Shown: one piece after another, positions 13,508 through 14,299 of the stretch
Numbering within the stretch: position 1 is the first letter of the stretch
Layout: the number at the start of each line of letters is the position of its first letter
Notes under the pieces: model-generated
The model's database searches: none
What the model was told of the DNA's origin: nothing
What the model saw: the letters and a program-made list of their open reading frames with translations, nothing else
Made by a program: the position numbers and the translations under genes
DNA from: Candidatus Saccharimonadia bacterium
GTDB lineage: Bacteria > Patescibacteriota > Saccharimonadia > Saccharimonadales > Saccharimonadaceae
Length of the DNA stretch: 14,299 nucleotides
Direction: 5' to 3'
Assembly: GCA_023257055.1 (NCBI GenBank)
Contig: JALRDG010000118.1
Location: 1-14,299, forward strand

Positions 13508-14299
13508 TTACCGCGCGTCTAGCAACCGTTCGACGCCAGGAAGTTTCTTGCCTGCCATCAAATCCAACCCGGCGCCACCACCGGTAGAAACATGGGTGAA
13601 ACTCTGACCTTCGTTCCCATCCCATTTCAAGACGAAATCGGCCGTATCACCGCCGCCAACGATAGAAGTTACTTCAGGAGTACTCGCAAGCGCCAGCGCG
13701 ATTCGTGCCGAACCATGCGCAAATGCCGGTATCTCACTGTAGCCAACCGGACCGTTCCATATCACTGTGCCGGCCGTTTGTAGAATCTCAGTGTATGCTT
13801 CGATTGTTTTGTCGCCAATATCGAGGATAATGTCCTCATCAGTAACCTCGTCGGTCCCAATTACTCGGCGTTTAGCGGTAGGATCTATTTCCTTCGCAAC
13901 CGCAACGTCCGTCGGGAGGTGAAGGAACGCATCGGCCGACAACTCACCAGATTTTGTTTCTACGGCTTTGTAAATTGCCTTCAGTACGTCATCTTGATCG
14001 GTCTCTACCTTGCTGTTACCGACAGGCTTTTGCTGATACCGGAGAAATGTATTGGCCATCGCCCCACCGATCAAAATATGATCAGCCTGGGCAACGAACC
14101 GCTCAATGACGGCGATTTTATCGCTCACTTTTGCGCCACCCATAATGGCGACGAGCGGACGCTTCGGCTCGGCCATTGCATTCGTAATCGTCGTATACTC
14201 TTTTTCGAGCAACAACCCAGACACACTCGGCAAGCAAAGCGTGATGGCGTCTGTCCTGGCATGAGCACGATGCACGACACCAAATCCGTCCTGCACGAC
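13508..14299 (-). CDS. pgk: Phosphoglycerate kinase, C-terminal two thirds (cut by window edge)
   Basis: Pgk transfers the phosphate of 1,3-bisphosphoglycerate to ADP, an ATP-yielding step of glycolysis. About 264 residues are in the window and the 5' part is missing. The visible part begins in the end of the substrate-binding domain, QDGFGVVHRAHA (usually NDAFGxAHRAH). It then shows MGGAKVSDKI, ILIGGAMANTF, the WNGPVGYSE segment, the nucleotide-binding GGGDTADFV and the C-terminal HVSTGGGAGLDLMAGKKLPGVERL. No valid start lies in the window: the GTG at 14294-14296 is an internal Val codon. The TAA is at 13508-13510; tpiA follows after 38 bases. Confidence 0.96.
   Translation of the reverse strand, partial: VVQDGFGVVHRAHARTDAITLCLPSVSGLLLEKEYTTITNAMAEPKRPLVAIMGGAKVSDKIAVIERFVAQADHILIGGAMANTFLRYQQKPVGNSKVETDQDDVLKAIYKAVETKSGELSADAFLHLPTDVAVAKEIDPTAKRRVIGTDEVTDEDIILDIGDKTIEAYTEILQTAGTVIWNGPVGYSEIPAFAHGSARIALALASTPEVTSIVGGGDTADFVLKWDGNEGQSFTHVSTGGGAGLDLMAGKKLPGVERLLDAR

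Noticed and set aside
13508..14296. pgk reading from a start at 14294-14296
   Set aside because: That GTG is an internal Val codon in the middle of the conserved N-terminal domain region; the gene continues past the window edge.
1..14299. tRNA, rRNA, CRISPR arrays, insertion sequences or attachment sites
   Set aside because: Reading the gaps between genes (all under about 125 bases) showed no cloverleaf-like, rRNA-like, spaced-repeat or transposase-like sequence.

Overview
The window looks like a compact, streamlined Gram-positive-type genome. The best guess is Candidatus Saccharibacteria (TM7, Patescibacteria/CPR). This is inferred from several things together: roughly balanced base composition; near-continuous packing of genes with 1 to 8 base overlaps; an actinobacterial-like Rpf domain; an LPxTG surface protein; CPR-flavoured variants in core enzymes (NAGK instead of the usual SHK around the desulfurase lysine, QSIYSWRGA in the helicase); and two hypothetical proteins of a kind I associate with this group. 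TGA is used as a real stop codon (GTGA overlap at 2298-2301), which argues against the UGA-recoding lineages. No database search was possible, so the phylum is an inference.

Layout: one plus-strand gene runs in from the left edge. It is the 3' end of a cell-wall-anchored, GH16-like protein with a Pro/Thr linker and LPQTG signal. Its stop codon overlaps that of the convergent minus-strand block. Everything else is on the minus strand, read from right to left: pgk (cut by the window edge), tpiA, a disordered tail-anchored protein, a PcrA/UvrD helicase, an RpfB-like lytic enzyme, rsmA, a YfiH/PgeF-family protein, metG, tatD, two unknown small proteins (91 and 153 aa), a NifS/IscS cysteine desulfurase, a YdcF/SanA-like membrane protein and mnmA.

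Functional grouping: pgk-tpiA is a glycolysis pair. The rpfB-like, rsmA, metG and tatD genes are the set that sits together in many Firmicutes and Actinobacteria, here in a different order. The cysteine desulfurase and MnmA are the two enzymes needed to 2-thiolate U34 of tRNA, and they share a translationally coupled cluster with the YdcF-like gene between them.

Regulation: five places on the minus strand carry the same extended -10 motif, TGnTAnAAT (ends at 3465, 4323, 6613, 9403, 11548). They divide the block into transcription units. Three of them (desulfurase, metG, uvrD) have no visible -35 and put the predicted transcript start on or within 2 bases of the start codon, so these messages should be leaderless. 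The other two have a -35 at 17 bp and a leader with hairpins. I see no rRNA, tRNA, CRISPR array, insertion sequence, or convincing intrinsic terminator. There is no gene-free stretch longer than about 125 bases.
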